Of a stretch of DNA of 30,328 bases, positions 23,958 through 30,328 are shown piece after piece. Both the position numbers and the translations under genes were made by a program. This stretch comes from an uncultured Eubacteriales bacterium (lineage in GTDB: Bacteria; Bacillota; Clostridia; Oscillospirales; Butyricicoccaceae): the NCBI GenBank assembly GCA_910586105.1, contig CAJUGU010000034.1, positions 1 to 30,328 on the forward strand, read 5' to 3'. Numbering within the stretch: position 1 is the first letter of the stretch; each line of letters opens with the position of its first letter. The notes below the pieces were generated by a model. That model had not been told where the DNA came from, did no database searches, and was given only the letters and a program-made list of their open reading frames with translations.

Positions 23958-26078
23958 TCACATACTTTTGCGCTCGGCGATCTCGTCCATTTTGGCATCG
24001 TTGAGGCGGGTGTCGCCTTTCACGCGCGAATAGGAAAGATAACCGTTCATGCGTTCGATTTTAGTCAGGTTGCGGCTACCGCACTTGGGGCAAACATCCA
24101 TGGAAAGCTCTTCATGCCCGCAGTCGTCGCAATAGGCGAGGGATAGGTTGACGCCCTCGTAAAAGCCCATACGCATCGCGCGGCGGACGATTGTTCGGAT
24201 GGCTTCCAGATTGTAGTGGATCGGATACTTCACGTATTGGATCTTGCCGCCGTTGAACAGATCCCAGAACCGTTTTTCAAGATCCTGTTTTTCGATCGGC
24301 GAAATATCCTCGGATACATGGCAGTGGAAGCTGTTGGAAACATAGGTGCGGTCGCTGACGCCTTCGATTACGCCATATTTCTGACGGAATTGCTGTACCT
24401 GCAAACCGCAAAGGCTTTCGGCAGGCGTGCCGTAGATGGCGTAAAGCCGCCCGTCCGCTTCCTTGAATTGCTGGATCTTTTCGCTGATATGCCGCATCGT
24501 TTCAAGTGCAAATTCGCCGTCCTGCACCAGCGATTTGCCGTTATATAACATTTGCAGTTCATTCAATGCGGTGATCCCGAAGGATGCGGTCGCGCTTTTC
24601 AGCAGCGGTTTGATCTTGTCGCTGGGCTTGAGCCGTCCGCCATAGAACCCGCCTTCGCAGTAAGCGAGGGGATTGGTCGATGCGCGCAGCTCGCCAAGAT
24701 AGGCGTAGGTGCGCAGATGCAGCTTGCGGATCAGTTCCAGGTAATAGTCGAGGATCTCGTAGAAGGGGCGGCTTTCCTGCATTGCGCGGGCGTAGATCAT
24801 GGGGAGATGCAGCGATACCGCGCCGATGTTAAAGCGCCCGATAAAAATGGGTTTATCGTTGTCGTCGGCGGGCTTCATACCGCCGCGTTCATACCAGGGC
24901 GACAGGAACGCGCGACAGCCCATGGGGCTGATGATCTGCCCATATTTTCGGTAGATGGAGGGGACATAGCCTTCGCCGGTCAGGCTGAGCCAGTCGGGGT
25001 ACATCGCTTTGGAGGAGCAGAGGATGCCGGCCTCGAAAACGTCTTCGAGCGGTTTGCCCGGCCCGTGCAGGGCTTCGTCGTATAGGAATACGATCTTGGG
25101 AAACAGCGTGGGCTTTTTCTGCCCTTTTTTGCCTTGCCCGCGCCTGCGGACATTCAGCATGGTGATTGAGGCGAGCCTTGCGAAACGGCCTGTGCCGGTA
25201 CCCATGGTCATGGTAATGAAAGGATAATCGCCCCGGCTGGATGCAACGGTATTGAATTTGTATTCCCAGCCTTGAAAACCCTGTTCAAAGTCATTCAGCA
25301 GGTCGGTCATGGTTTCTTGTTCGGCAAGCTCGTCGGAAAGCCCAAGACGCTGGTATTTGGAGCGGAATAAATCATAGCTGCGCTGGGCATAGGGTTCGAG
25401 CAGCAGGTCGACGCTGGGCACGGTGAAGCCGCCGTATTGCTGGCTGGCGGCGGAAAGGACGATATCGCCGATCACATCGAATGCGACATTAAGCGTTTTG
25501 GGCTCGTTGTACCAAAGGTTGCCCATTTCAAAACCGCCCTTCAGGACGTTTTCTACATCGAACAGGCAGCAATTCATGGTGTCGCGGCGTGCGGACATAT
25601 CGTGGATGTATATGTAGCCGTCGCGGCAGGCTTGCAGTTCTTCGGTGTTCATGAAAAACTTTTGATAAAGCTCTTTGTTCAGCTGATTGAAGATCAGGCT
25701 GCGTTTGGTGGAGACTAATGCGGAATCCGTGTTGGAATTTTCCTTGTCGCCGATATACATGATCGATTGGCTTTTTTTGTAGACGCTGTCGAGCATACCA
25801 ACGAAATCCTGTTTGTAGTTGCGGTAATCGCGGTAGCTTTTGGCGACTTCCGGACGGACGGCGTCAAGCGCGGCTTCTACGATATTGTGCATTTGCCAGA
25901 TTTGTATTTCAGTGACATGCATGCCCTGTACATAATCTTCAACGTATTTGCAAATGCGCCGGGTCTCCTCCTCGGTGAAGGTGTATAGCACGCGGTTTGC
26001 AGATTTATTAACGGCCGCGACCACCTTTTGTACATTGAATTCTTCCCGGGTATGGTCTTTTTTGATTATATGGATCAT
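23958..26078 (-). CDS. nrdD: Class III (anaerobic) ribonucleoside-triphosphate reductase
   Basis: A 706-residue glycyl-radical enzyme that reduces ribonucleoside triphosphates to deoxyribonucleotides without oxygen. An ATP-cone allosteric domain covers about residues 1-95 (IIKKDHTREEFNVQKVVAAV at the start). The catalytic barrel follows, with NSNTDSALVSTKR, MSARRDTMNCC and FNIGAVSLHLP. Near the C-terminus four cysteines (C650, C653, C663, C666) form the zinc site, and Gly679 in RMNGYL is the radical position. The length matches the family. GGAAGGAAGGG lies 7 bases upstream of the start. It leads the nrdD-nrdG-dut operon from an extended -10 promoter at 26114-26122. Confidence 0.96.
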   Translation of the reverse strand: MIHIIKKDHTREEFNVQKVVAAVNKSANRVLYTFTEEETRRICKYVEDYVQGMHVTEIQIWQMHNIVEAALDAVRPEVAKSYRDYRNYKQDFVGMLDSVYKKSQSIMYIGDKENSNTDSALVSTKRSLIFNQLNKELYQKFFMNTEELQACRDGYIYIHDMSARRDTMNCCLFDVENVLKGGFEMGNLWYNEPKTLNVAFDVIGDIVLSAASQQYGGFTVPSVDLLLEPYAQRSYDLFRSKYQRLGLSDELAEQETMTDLLNDFEQGFQGWEYKFNTVASSRGDYPFITMTMGTGTGRFARLASITMLNVRRRGQGKKGQKKPTLFPKIVFLYDEALHGPGKPLEDVFEAGILCSSKAMYPDWLSLTGEGYVPSIYRKYGQIISPMGCRAFLSPWYERGGMKPADDNDKPIFIGRFNIGAVSLHLPMIYARAMQESRPFYEILDYYLELIRKLHLRTYAYLGELRASTNPLAYCEGGFYGGRLKPSDKIKPLLKSATASFGITALNELQMLYNGKSLVQDGEFALETMRHISEKIQQFKEADGRLYAIYGTPAESLCGLQVQQFRQKYGVIEGVSDRTYVSNSFHCHVSEDISPIEKQDLEKRFWDLFNGGKIQYVKYPIHYNLEAIRTIVRRAMRMGFYEGVNLSLAYCDDCGHEELSMDVCPKCGSRNLTKIERMNGYLSYSRVKGDTRLNDAKMDEIAERKSM

Positions 26079-26113
26079 TTTGAAACCCTTCCTTCCATTT
26101 GGGGGTTGCTTTT

Positions 26114-26142
26114 ATTATACCATACCAGATATAGCGCCTGCA
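26114..26142 (-). promoter_or_regulatory. Promoter of the nrdD-nrdG-dut operon
   Basis: Minus strand: a perfect extended -10 TGGTATAAT (26114-26122). The -35 (TGCAGG at 26137-26142) is poor. A sequence at 26122-26137 resembles one half of a NrdR operator pair (core CTATAT and G at the expected place), but several positions differ and no second box was found. NrdR control is therefore only a possibility. Confidence 0.65.
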
Positions 26143-26184
26143 TCGGGGAAAATCTACAAAATACGCGGCGTGGATTTGACAAAA

Positions 26185-26440
26185 TTCAGCATCCGGAAAA
26201 CCGGGACGCATGGAAGCCCTGCCGGCGCTCCTCGCGACAGCTTACAGGGAGCGAGCGTGCCGGAAGGGGCGGGGGCGAGTTGAAGCTCGCCGATGGAGCC
26301 AAAGAGCGCGGCGCGGCGCGCAGGAAAGCGTATCCGGCAGCGCGATCGGGAGTGCATCAGGCGGCGAGGTGGAAAGTGCAGCGATCGACTGCCGAAAACC
26401 GGAGTACCACTTGGAAGGTATAAAGGCGATGGTGCGGTAA
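26185..26440 (+). other. Gene-free, highly foldable stretch; possible structured RNA or dispersed element
   Basis: The roughly 375-base gap between the nrdD start and the hydrolase gene has no convincing protein gene. The plus strand is purine-rich and can fold: CCGG-AAAA-CCGG (about 26192-26203), a bulged 12-bp stem over 26222-26262, GGCGAG / CTCGCC (26274-26291), and TACC / GGTA near 26405-26420. The plus frame at 26210 has no ribosome binding site. It matches no RNA class that I know (not RNase P, tmRNA, SRP, T-box or cobalamin). Confidence 0.3.
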
Positions 26441-26453
26441 GGGGGGCGGCCGT

Positions 26454-27281
26454 TTAGGGCCAGAGCGTGCGGGGATCCAATCCATAGACCTGTTTCAGTT
26501 CCAGCAAGGGGCTGTTTGCCAGATCGTGCGGTGTGACGATCCGTCCGCCGTTGCTGTCGAGGTCATGGCCGAATGCGCGATAGGCTTCCCAAACGAGGTG
26601 CGCGCAGTGGGTCGAGGAAGGAATATCTTCACAATGCTTGCCGGAGAGCAGGCCGGCGGTCAGCCCATAAGGCACGCCGCAAAGCCGTTCACAGGCTGTG
26701 GAAGCGATCTGCGCGCGTTGCCCGGCGCTGGCGCCGCGTAGGCGGAATACCAATACGGCTGGATAGGTTTCCCACTTCCCGATCCCTTGCAGGCAGGAAT
26801 CCTGGCCTAATACGACCGATTCCAGCGTCAGCCCTTGGACTGCGTCCACGACAAGAGCGGCATGTCCATTCCGCCAGCCGTAGGTATGGGAACAGGGGGT
26901 GATCAAAATATCACCGTCTTCGAGTGCGATAAGATGCGTGCCGTGCGAGGTATGTTCTTCGGCGGAAATCGGGGTATTCGGGGTGCAGGCGATCGTTGGA
27001 GCGGTAAAAAAGTCGGTTTGCGCCTGCAAGATCGTTGCGATTTGTCCTGTAGCGCGTAGGGTATCGATTGCATAGGCGGAAAGCCCGGTTTGCAGGAGCA
27101 AGGTTTGATAATCCGCGCTGGAAAGCTGTTCTTCTGCAAGTATCGTAGTAAGGTCGAGCTTGTCATAATCGGGGGACCAGTGCGCGCCGGACTCAGCGGC
27201 GGCGGCCCAAAGCTGTAATGCGCAAAACACCGCGGCAGCTGTAAAAGCTGCCGCCCGCCATTTTCGCCCGCCAGGCCGCAT
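26454..27281 (-). CDS. Secreted permuted NlpC/P60-type hydrolase (YiiX/YebB-like)
   Basis: A 275-residue protein with an N-terminal signal or anchor (about 9-28). A helical segment (about 40-90) precedes a domain with the layout of circularly permuted papain-like enzymes. First comes GDILITP with His140 in RNGHAALVVD, later Cys226 in STHCAHLVWEAY, then GRIVTPHDLANSP. This His-before-Cys order and the final TP-x-DL-x-x-S motif match the YiiX/YebB branch of the NlpC/P60 superfamily, which includes peptidoglycan and lipid amide hydrolases. The substrate is unknown; the cell surface is the likely place. GGGGTG lies 6-7 bases upstream. It is a single gene, and no clear terminator was found. Confidence 0.8.
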   Translation of the reverse strand: MRPGGRKWRAAAFTAAAVFCALQLWAAAAESGAHWSPDYDKLDLTTILAEEQLSSADYQTLLLQTGLSAYAIDTLRATGQIATILQAQTDFFTAPTIACTPNTPISAEEHTSHGTHLIALEDGDILITPCSHTYGWRNGHAALVVDAVQGLTLESVVLGQDSCLQGIGKWETYPAVLVFRLRGASAGQRAQIASTACERLCGVPYGLTAGLLSGKHCEDIPSSTHCAHLVWEAYRAFGHDLDSNGGRIVTPHDLANSPLLELKQVYGLDPRTLWP

Positions 27282-27337
27282 GCTATCACCCCATTTCCCT
27301 GGTGCTCCATCCTGCCGGAAATCGAACTTGTCCTTGG

Positions 27338-27382
27338 GCGGGATTTCCGCATGTTACTGTCCTTGCCCTGCGAAAATCCCGC
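27338..27382. repeat. Inverted repeat upstream of the hydrolase gene
   Basis: GCGGGATTTCCGC (27338-27350) pairs with GCGAAAATCCCGC (27370-27382), 12 bp with one mismatch and a 19-base loop. It lies about 60 bases upstream of the hydrolase start and has no T run. It could be an operator or a leader structure. Confidence 0.5.
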
Positions 27383-27450
27383 TCCAGGTCCAAATCCGAT
27401 TCCTGACCGGATGGAGCGCGCTAGATTACTATGCCAGGAAAAAGGGCTGC

Positions 27451-27738
27451 CTATACGCAAATGGGAATAAGCGAACAAAAAAACTGCGTATCTGCCCGAT
27501 GGACAGAGTACGCAGCGCTTGATTGGGCGGGACGCCCCCTACCCGCACGCGGATATATTTTCCCAATTTCCAAAGCGAAACGATCCTTGCTGTAATCCGC
27601 ATCCCCATACGGGGGACGATTGTGGAGGAAGATCCCAGCGTGGCCTTCCGGCAGCGCGAGCATGTTGCCGTCAAGACGGACAGGCAGCCCGGCGCGGAGC
27701 GCATGCACTACATTGGCAAGCTGTTTGTCAGATAACAC
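27451..27738 (-). CDS. Doubtful small protein, possibly a frameshifted gene
   Basis: A 95-codon frame from GTG 27738. The first 65 residues (LSDKQLANVVHALRAGLPV..., HAGIFLHNRPPYGDADYSK) look protein-like. The last 30 run straight through an intrinsic terminator at 27477-27515, which no real gene should do. In the neighbouring frame a stop lies just before that hairpin. A gene of about 65-70 residues ending near 27540 with a frame change, or a remnant, is more likely. The start has no good ribosome binding site. I recognise no family. Confidence 0.3.
   Translation of the reverse strand: MLSDKQLANVVHALRAGLPVRLDGNMLALPEGHAGIFLHNRPPYGDADYSKDRFALEIGKIYPRAGRGRPAQSSAAYSVHRADTQFFCSLIPICV
27477..27515 (-). 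terminator. Intrinsic terminator on the minus strand
   Basis: Minus strand: CTGCGTA, a bulged C, TCTG pair with CAGA and TACGCAG around a 9-nt loop, followed by seven T (27477-27483). It must end a leftward transcript starting between here and the glyoxalase gene. Confidence 0.82.
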
Positions 27739-27854
27739 GCGCGGTGCTGAAGGGAGTATTCGATTACCGATGCATACAGACGTCCCGGATATGCTTTCCG
27801 TGGTATTTCATAAAGTAAGCAGCGCGGTGTCCGGTTCCGGGGAACGGCGCAAGC

Positions 27855-27926
27855 CTAGCCCGAAGGAACCGTCATGGCAAACAGAACAAGCAGCGCCTCG
27901 GCCTTGGCAAAATACAGCCGTTTCAT
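27855..27926 (-). CDS. Possible 23-residue hydrophobic peptide
   Basis: Below the usual length cut-off. From ATG 27926 it reads MKRLYFAKAEALLVLFAMT and ends PSG-stop: a basic start and one hydrophobic segment. GGGGG lies 8 bases upstream, and it begins 44 bases after the glyoxalase stop on the same strand. It could be a membrane microprotein co-transcribed with that gene, or the signal-peptide remnant of a decayed gene. Sequence alone cannot decide. Confidence 0.3.
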   Translation of the reverse strand: MKRLYFAKAEALLVLFAMTVPSG

Positions 27927-27969
27927 GCGCATGTCCCCCTTTTAATATTCGGTTTTTGCGGGGGATTGT

Positions 27970-28338
27970 TCAGCGTGTCGGAACGATTTCGACCCAATAA
28001 TTATCTGGATCGTTGATGAAATAAATGCCCATTTTTTCATTTTCAAAGCAAATGCAGCCCATTTCCTGATGCTTTTTATGGGCGGCGTCAAAATCATCTA
28101 CCTGCATTGCCAAATGGAATTCATTATCCCCGAGGTTATAGGGGCGATCCCAATCGCGCAGCCAAGTCAATTCCAGCTTATGCGGGGTAACGCCATCGCC
28201 AAGGAAAACGATAAGAAAGGAACCATCTTCCGCAGCGGTGCGGCGGGTTTCGGTTAAACCGAGCGCATCCCGATAGAATGCGAGCGAACGGTCGAGGTCA
28301 CGGACATTAAAATTATTATGCGCAAATTGAAATTTCAT
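27970..28338 (-). CDS. Glyoxalase I-like VOC-family protein
   Basis: A 122-residue vicinal-oxygen-chelate protein with two beta-alpha-beta-beta-beta modules. The four metal ligands of GloA-type lactoylglutathione lyases are all at the expected places: His7 (FAHNNFNV), Glu56 (KLELTW), His75 (EFHLAM) and Glu117 (WVEIVPT). With the N-terminal DLDRSLAFYRDALGL it closely resembles GloA, which isomerises the hemithioacetal of methylglyoxal and a thiol. Many Clostridia lack glutathione, so the thiol substrate is uncertain. I start at 28338, where GGAGGA lies 9 bases upstream; the ORF's 13 extra residues overlap that site and the promoter. Confidence 0.85.
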   Translation of the reverse strand: MKFQFAHNNFNVRDLDRSLAFYRDALGLTETRRTAAEDGSFLIVFLGDGVTPHKLELTWLRDWDRPYNLGDNEFHLAMQVDDFDAAHKKHQEMGCICFENEKMGIYFINDPDNYWVEIVPTR

Positions 28339-28367
28339 GGGATCAGTCCTCCTTTTTTGGTAATCCA

Positions 28368-28396
28368 AGCATACCATACATGGATAAAATTTGCAA
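28368..28396 (-). promoter_or_regulatory. Promoter of the glyoxalase-like gene
   Basis: Minus strand: TTGCAA (28391-28396), 17 bases, TATGCT (28368-28373) with a TGG extension. The leader is about 25 bases. Confidence 0.7.
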
Positions 28397-28577
28397 GCGC
28401 AAAAGGGACAGAGCCGTTAAAAAGTAGGGTTTGTCAAGCGTTTTGTGTATATAAATTTATGGAAGCCGCTTGGTTGAAACCGAAATCCCTGAGGAAATGT
28501 TTTATACGGGAACAGCATCCGATTGAGGGACGAAAGCCAAAAGATCTGATCTTCCGGCAGGCCATAGGCGGAAACTA

Positions 28578-28586
28578 TGGTATAAC
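28578..28586 (+). promoter_or_regulatory. Candidate promoter of the LysE-type exporter gene
   Basis: Extended -10 TGGTATAAC (28578-28586) about 70 bases before the start, without a clear -35. A second TATAAT at 28626-28631 is closer but also lacks a -35. The choice between them is open. Confidence 0.4.
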
Positions 28587-28654
28587 ATAAAAATGATGTA
28601 TTACCTTTCGCAGGCCCTTCCGCTGTATAATCAGGAACGGAAGGAGGCGGTCTT

Positions 28655-29239
28655 ATGCCGGCTTATGCGATCGGTAATTTTTTCATGTATTCGGTCGTGA
28701 ATGCGTTCACGCCGGGACCGGGAAACATTCTGGCGCTCAACGCGGTTACAAATTATGGATGGAAAAAGGGGAAACCTTTGTTCTTCGGGATCTTTACCGG
28801 ATACTATGTGGTGCAGATCCTCTGCGCGGTTTTTGTCTTTGGCATCAGCACTTTCTTACCCCCGGTCCTGGGGGCAATGAAGTATATCGGGGCAGCCTAT
28901 ATCCTTTGGCTCGCGGTACATATTGCGTTGGCCCGTCCGGATGAGGGAAGCGAGGAGAAATCTGCATCCTTCGCAAAGGGGTTCCTCCTGCAATTCGTCA
29001 ATGTGAAAATCTATCTGTTCGGGATCACGGCGCTGACGGGATATGTCACCGGTTACAGCACCTCGCTTTGGGTGCTTCTCCTGTCTGAGATCGTCATTGC
29101 TACGATCGGGACGATCGCAACCTCGACATGGATCGTCTTTGGGATGCTGATACAACGGGTTTATCAAAAATATTACCGCCCGGTCAATATTTTTCTTGCC
29201 CTGACCCTATTCGAGTGCGTTTACAGTATGCTGAAATAA
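28655..29239 (+). CDS. LysE/RhtB-family amino-acid exporter
   Basis: A 194-residue inner-membrane protein with six hydrophobic segments. The N-terminal NAFTPGPGNILALN matches the family signature (TPGPN-like) after the first helix, and the internal GFLLQFVNVKIYLFG matches the second conserved region (FLNPK-like, here VNVKI). Members export amino acids such as lysine, homoserine or threonine, driven by the proton gradient; the substrate cannot be told from sequence. GGAGGCGG lies 5-8 bases upstream of the ATG. The insertion-sequence remnant begins right after its stop, and no terminator is visible, so transcription may run into it as antisense. Confidence 0.88.
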   Translation: MPAYAIGNFFMYSVVNAFTPGPGNILALNAVTNYGWKKGKPLFFGIFTGYYVVQILCAVFVFGISTFLPPVLGAMKYIGAAYILWLAVHIALARPDEGSEEKSASFAKGFLLQFVNVKIYLFGITALTGYVTGYSTSLWVLLLSEIVIATIGTIATSTWIVFGMLIQRVYQKYYRPVNIFLALTLFECVYSMLK

Positions 29240-29964
29240 ATATACATGGTAAACAGCCATGCGAAAATCAAGCATGGAAATTGCCGGTCGATCGAACAGG
29301 GCGTCACCAAAATTACAGCGGCGAAAACGAAAGCAAAACTCCGCAAGATAGCTGGAAGGATTTTCTTTGGGAAGGCCATGATACGTGCCGGGAATAAACG
29401 CCTTTGCAATGTGCTTTTGGGCAAAGCCACTAACGGATTTCTGCCGGATATTCGCTGCCGTTTGCATTTTCAAATACAGGGGATTTCCGTTCGGATCCAA
29501 CGATAAAGCGACGAAAACCTTCGTCTTTTCGGTTCGCCGGCCGCGCTTTTACCTGCCGTTGGATCACCGAAAAAAGCATCATCGAATTCAATAACGCCTT
29601 CCGGTTGATGCGAATCATCCCAATTTTCCATGGCTTTGCGAATGCGGGTCAACATATACCATGCCGTTTTGTACGTCGCTCCAATTTGTGATTTCAGCTG
29701 CAATGCGGAAATTCCTCTCTTATCGTTCCTGATCAAATACATCGCCAGAAACCATTTGGTCAGCGGTGCATGCGTGCGATGCATAATTGTACCGGCAGTT
29801 ACACTTACTTGATGTCTGCACTGATATTTCCCGTTCGACAATTCGTATGCGTGGCGTCCCCCGCATTTCGGGCCTACGAATCCATTCGGCCAGCGAAGTG
29901 CAAACAGACGCTCTCTGCACGGTTTCCCGGTTCCGAACCGCTTAATGAATTCCGGAAGCGACAT
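29240..29964 (-). pseudogene. IS1595-family transposase, inactivated
   Basis: The N-terminal part starts at ATG 29964 with AGAAGGAAA upstream. It shows MSLPEFIKRFGT, a zinc-ribbon region, LTKWFLAMYLIRNDKRGISALQL and VIEFDDAFFGD (first catalytic Asp), typical of IS1595. Near 29547-29550 (an A run on the coding strand) the reading frame shifts. Past it the family sequence resumes as TEKTKVFVALSLDPNGNPLYLKMQ. At about 29404-29410 the text jumps from FAQKHI to KAFIPGTYHGL, which are normally far apart, so an internal segment with catalytic residues is missing. The zinc ribbon has also lost two of four cysteines (GPKC and QCRHQ instead of CPxC and QCRxCRHQ). The element is dead; no terminal inverted repeats were found. 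Confidence 0.85.
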
Positions 29965-30095
29965 TTTCCTTCTCTTACTCGTTTTTTCGCACTCTTTTCA
30001 GGTTTCTTCCTTTCTATTATACCCCTTTTTGTTGTTTGCGTAAAGCTGTCTTAAAGGGATAGTTATGTATCAGAATACCGATAATGTGTAGCCGG

Positions 30096-30132
30096 AAAGG
30101 CGTAAGTCCAATTTCTGGACTTACGCCTTTTT
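30096..30132 (+). terminator. Perfect 15-bp terminator hairpin
   Basis: AAAGGCGTAAGTCCA (30096-30110), a 5-base loop and its exact complement (30116-30130) ending in TTTTT. It could stop transcription entering from the dead insertion sequence or from a plus-strand source. On the minus strand no T run follows beyond TTT. Confidence 0.75.
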
Positions 30133-30156
30133 GCGATTAAAACCAGTTTGATTTTA

Positions 30157-30270
30157 TTATGCGGCTTTTTCGGGCTTGCTGCCGGAACGGGCCCATTTTT
30201 CAATTCATGCGTCGGCTGCCCATATGGATTCTGCTGCACTCGCTGTTAGAACCTGTATTCACAAGCGTTT
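30157..30270 (-). pseudogene. Remnant of a protein-coding 3' end
   Basis: Read on the minus strand this stretch gives IQVLTASAAESIWAADA, a TGA stop, then IEKWARSGSKPEKAA and a TAA stop at 30157-30159. Codon use is coding-like on both sides of the TGA, and another stop lies just upstream. This suggests a decayed gene end. I do not recognise the family, and the short length makes chance a real alternative. Confidence 0.3.
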
Positions 30271-30328
30271 AAATAAGTTGTGGAAATGAGATATCTTGAC
30301 GAAGGCTTCTTCGGAAGAAATAGTGATT

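Noticed and set aside
26122..26137. NrdR operator
   Set aside because: Only one imperfect box; NrdR sites normally come in pairs.
26210..26440. 76-residue plus frame
   Set aside because: No ribosome binding site; composition follows the hairpins and the product is Arg/Gly/Ala-rich without a motif.
28318..28590. 90-residue plus frame before the LysE gene
   Set aside because: It overlaps the glyoxalase start and promoter, and has no ribosome binding site or family resemblance.
29547..29550. Programmed frameshift in the transposase
   Set aside because: The A run is short, the IS1595 family does not normally use frameshifting, and the element also has a disabling deletion.
30220..30245. Selenocysteine codon in the right-edge remnant
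   Set aside because: No SECIS-like hairpin could be shown, and a further stop lies upstream in the same frame; decay is simpler.

Overview
The window comes from the chromosome of an anaerobic, endospore-forming, Gram-positive Firmicute, most likely a Clostridia member of the Oscillospirales (Butyricicoccaceae/Ruminococcaceae-like). The evidence is the spoIIAA-spoIIAB-sigF sporulation operon, the class III (oxygen-sensitive) ribonucleotide reductase NrdD/NrdG, the order zapA, U32 peptidase, DUF4321, maf, mreC, mreD, PBP2, an SLH-domain S-layer protein, strong GGAGG ribosome binding sites, and frequent TTG or GTG starts. The genus is an inference.

Layout. 1-2000: two small lipoproteins (both minus strand) and one small conserved protein (plus), with their terminators and promoters. 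2480-9905: a long plus-strand division, cell-shape and cell-wall cluster (zapA, U32 peptidase overlapping it, DUF4321, maf, mreC, mreD, PBP2), broken only by a palindromic repeat block before maf and closed by a terminator. 9990-12150: a monocistronic membrane protein with about 15 MORN repeats, behind a near-consensus promoter and a structured leader. 12311-17078: a 1447-residue S-layer protein with its own promoter, strong codon bias and a long 3' untranslated tail. 17097-18258: an Rpn/PD-(D/E)XK transposase-type nuclease with an in-frame 12-bp tandem repeat. 18339-19710: a secreted protein of unknown function behind two near-identical promoters. 19748-20956: a PadR regulator with its small membrane partner, divergent from another small membrane protein; a perfect inverted repeat over the -35 box of the latter is a good candidate PadR operator. 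21018-22575: the spoIIA operon, preceded by a terminator-like hairpin. 22643-26119: a second, inverted copy of the dispersed repeat, then nrdD-nrdG-dut on the minus strand. 26123-27281: a gene-free, foldable stretch and a secreted permuted NlpC/P60-type hydrolase. 27451-29239: small doubtful genes, a GloA-like glyoxalase and a LysE-type exporter. 29240-30328: a dead IS1595-family transposase and a second coding remnant.

The central cluster links FtsZ-ring assembly (ZapA), the elongasome (MreC, MreD, PBP2) and Maf. The nrd-dut operon couples anaerobic dNTP synthesis to dUTP removal. The spoIIA operon encodes the forespore sigma factor with its anti-sigma and anti-anti-sigma factors. I saw no tRNA, rRNA, CRISPR array or prophage. 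I found no clear large new system. The most original signals are regulatory or structural: the PadR-type operator, the duplicated promoter, the compensating hairpin repeat, the foldable gene-free stretch at 26.2-26.4 kb, and the codon-aligned antisense open frame of the S-layer gene.
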